Assembly: GCA_028281425.1 (NCBI GenBank)
Contig: JANQJX010000113.1
Location: 1 to 15,786 of the forward strand
Direction of reading: 5' to 3'
DNA length: 15,786 bases
DNA from: Simkania sp.
GTDB lineage: Bacteria > Chlamydiota > Chlamydiia > Chlamydiales > Simkaniaceae
This document shows positions 14,892-15,786 of the stretch, in pieces. The notes under the pieces were generated by a model. The model saw only the letters and a list, made by a program, of their open reading frames with translations. It was not told where the DNA came from and made no database searches. Position 1 is the stretch's first letter, and every line of letters starts with the position of its first letter. The position numbers and the translations under genes are program-made.

Positions 14892-15065
14892 TTAACCTAC
14901 ATTTCGCATGTCCTTTCTTCCAAAAAGAGATCCTGGATAGAATGAAACTCGTGCAACTGTTTCTGGTAAGCAATCCATAAAAATAACTTCTGTTTCTATA
15001 GATTCTCCAAATTGTAAAAGAAAAAATATATCCAAAACGAAGTTCCATTGATCATCAACTTCCAT
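14892..15065 (-). CDS. Doubtful 57-residue ORF within repeat block A
   Basis: I do not recognise it. The frame runs from an ATG at 15065 to TAA at 14892-14894 and includes QFGESIETEVIFMDCLPETV followed by ARVSFYPG. No clear ribosome site precedes it. The same block at 11071-11158 carries a related frame (QLGEFMETEVIF) broken by TGA. In the 28 shared codons all eight base differences change the residue or make a stop and none is silent. That pattern argues against selection on at least one copy. It is best viewed as a relic of a duplicated coding fragment. Confidence 0.2.
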   Translation of the reverse strand: MEVDDQWNFVLDIFFLLQFGESIETEVIFMDCLPETVARVSFYPGSLFGRKDMRNVG

Positions 15066-15442
15066 CTAGTGTGTGGCAAGTCATGTTTGCAATCTGTAAA
15101 AACATTTTCCGGGCCTGCCTTGAACTGGAAAGTCTTCGTCTAAAGGATCTTTTCTCCTTAGGCTTGACATCAGTCGCATCTCCTTTTGCTCTCAAGGGTC
15201 TAGTGAATTTGCACCTTTCACAATTTTCGAAAAAAATCTCAATGGATCGGAACAATTTTTCAGTTCAAGGCAGGCCTGAAAAAGAGGTACAGACTGTTTT
15301 CACAAATGCCAATAAATTCTTTTGGGTAAGGTTGCAAACTTATGCATTCGAGAATTTCTTAAGTCTCAAAAAACACTCGCGCACGCCTTTTCGAAAGAGT
15401 TGGCGTAAAATGTGGGTTAAAGGGAAAAATAGGTCGCAATCC
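14932..15442 (+). repeat. Composite repeat Y, right copy flanking the groESL-asmA block
   Basis: It shares with the left copy, in the same order, block A (14932-15019), block B (15328-15391) and block D (15420-15442). Block B here begins AAGGTTGCAAACTTATGC and continues AGAATTTCTTAAG, then AACACTCGCGCACGCC. It is nearer to the inverted copy at 5439-5501 than to the left copy. Block D adds CCGAGGGA, which is also found at 10916-10923. The copies are clearly old, with unmatched spacers between blocks. Confidence 0.7.
15112..15276. repeat. 16-bp perfect inverted repeat pair inside repeat Y
   Basis: GGCCTGCCTTGAACTG (15112-15127) is the exact reverse complement of CAGTTCAAGGCAGGCC (15261-15276), 133 bases apart. 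Diverged single copies of the same 16-mer occur at 11518-11533 (plus) and 11661-11676 (minus). That gives an inverted pair in the left composite repeat as well. It may mark the ends of a small element nested within the larger repeat. Confidence 0.6.
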
Positions 15443-15640
15443 GAGGGAGTAAATTTGAGTCACTTAGATTGACATAAAATTGTAAAGAAGAAAGCATTGA
15501 GATCGGAAAATAGGGGTTTTTGAATCACTCCATGTTTTCAATTAAACCAAATATTTACAGATGATTCACTCACCTTACGCAAAAGAGTGTTGAAAGATTT
15601 TTTTGAAAGGGATATTTTTTTTCTGATCAAAGGAAAAAAA

Positions 15641-15786
15641 ATGACTCAAGAAGAACTGCTAGATATTGATACAGATGATCTCATCAACCAAAATAAATAG
15701 GCAACTGCAACAGGGCTTGAAGCGTTATTAGAGGGAGAAGTGAGTCATGATAAAATCAGCAAATTTTTAAGAAATAGTAAGCTTGG
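15641..15786 (+). pseudogene. Transposase, 5' part, with in-frame stop; runs off the window
   Basis: An ATG at 15641 follows AAAGGA about seven bases upstream and opens a frame of 19 codons ending QNK. A TAG at 15698-15700 then interrupts it. The same frame continues after the stop as ATATGLEALLEGEVSHDKIS and KFL to the window end. The ATGL..LL.G..SHD.I..FL signature is typical of N-termini of IS4/IS701-type DDE transposases, as I remember them. The TAG most likely replaces a CAG (Gln) codon. Catalytic residues would be beyond the window. The right end and copy number cannot be seen. Confidence 0.65.

Larger units (their letters stand above)
14739..15640. other. Gene-poor, repeat-rich region upstream of groESL
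   Basis: No well-supported gene. It contains the right-hand composite repeat (14932-15442), a doubtful 57-codon minus-strand frame (14892-15065) and a 16-bp perfect inverted repeat pair. A 133-codon plus-strand frame (15071-15472) runs across the repeat and has no good ribosome site. From 15480 to 15640 the sequence is A+T-rich and leads into the transposase remnant. The left end of that insertion sequence probably lies here, but I cannot place it. Confidence 0.5.

Noticed and set aside
15071..15472. 133-codon plus-strand ORF and a 66-codon minus-strand ORF (15055-15255) over the same bases
   Set aside because: Both are open across the inverted pair and block B of repeat Y. Neither has a ribosome site, and the two contradict each other. 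They are treated as repeat-derived.
1..15786. CRISPR arrays, rRNA or tRNA genes
   Set aside because: No regularly spaced direct repeats and no recognisable structural RNA were seen on reading both strands.

Overview
The window looks like chromosome from an environmental (amoeba-type) member of the Chlamydiae, most likely order Parachlamydiales. The DNA is A+T-rich. The gene run HU/IHF-like protein, 501-aa unknown protein, accA, msbA-like ABC exporter matches, from memory, the Chlamydia trachomatis order CT267-CT266-CT265-CT264. Here the run carries an extra L,D-transpeptidase gene and a repeat that I do not recall in Chlamydia. A groES-groEL operon under a near-canonical CIRCE element, a sulfotransferase, decayed transposases and dispersed repeats fit the larger, mobile-element-rich genomes of amoeba-associated Chlamydiae. 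No 16S gene or other species marker is present, so the genus is not assigned.

Layout, left to right. Positions 1-261 hold a frameshifted IS982-like transposase on the minus strand. Gene debris follows up to about 830. A long coiled-coil protein of unknown function (831-2390) ends at a probable terminator. Next comes a HAD-IB phosphatase (2608-3252). The conserved chlamydial block begins with an HU/IHF-like gene (3508-3834), preceded by a 9-codon micro-ORF, and the CT266-like gene (3853-5358). A repeat-filled gap (5359-5879) holds a 26-bp inverted-repeat-bounded element and a strong hairpin. The block resumes with an L,D-transpeptidase (5880-6881), accA (6890-7861) and an msbA-like exporter (7912-9858). 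A sulfotransferase-like protein with an N-terminal signal or anchor segment stands alone at 10030-10833.

The right part is on the minus strand: groES (14315-14623), groEL (12650-14293), a rho-independent terminator, and an AsmA-like membrane-anchored protein (11718-12401). This block is bracketed by two diverged copies of the same composite repeat in direct orientation (about 11071-11650 and 14932-15442). A third, partial, inverted copy lies at 5439-5501. The window closes inside a transposase gene with a nonsense codon (15641-15786).

Functionally the genes centre on envelope biogenesis (L,D-transpeptidase, the AccA fatty-acid step, MsbA lipid flipping, an AsmA-like protein), nucleoid structure (HU/IHF) and proteostasis (GroESL). 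The most interesting items are the repeat family flanking groESL and splitting the conserved cluster, the apparently exported sulfotransferase, and an EF-hand-like insertion in the exporter. I did not find a clear novel multi-gene system.
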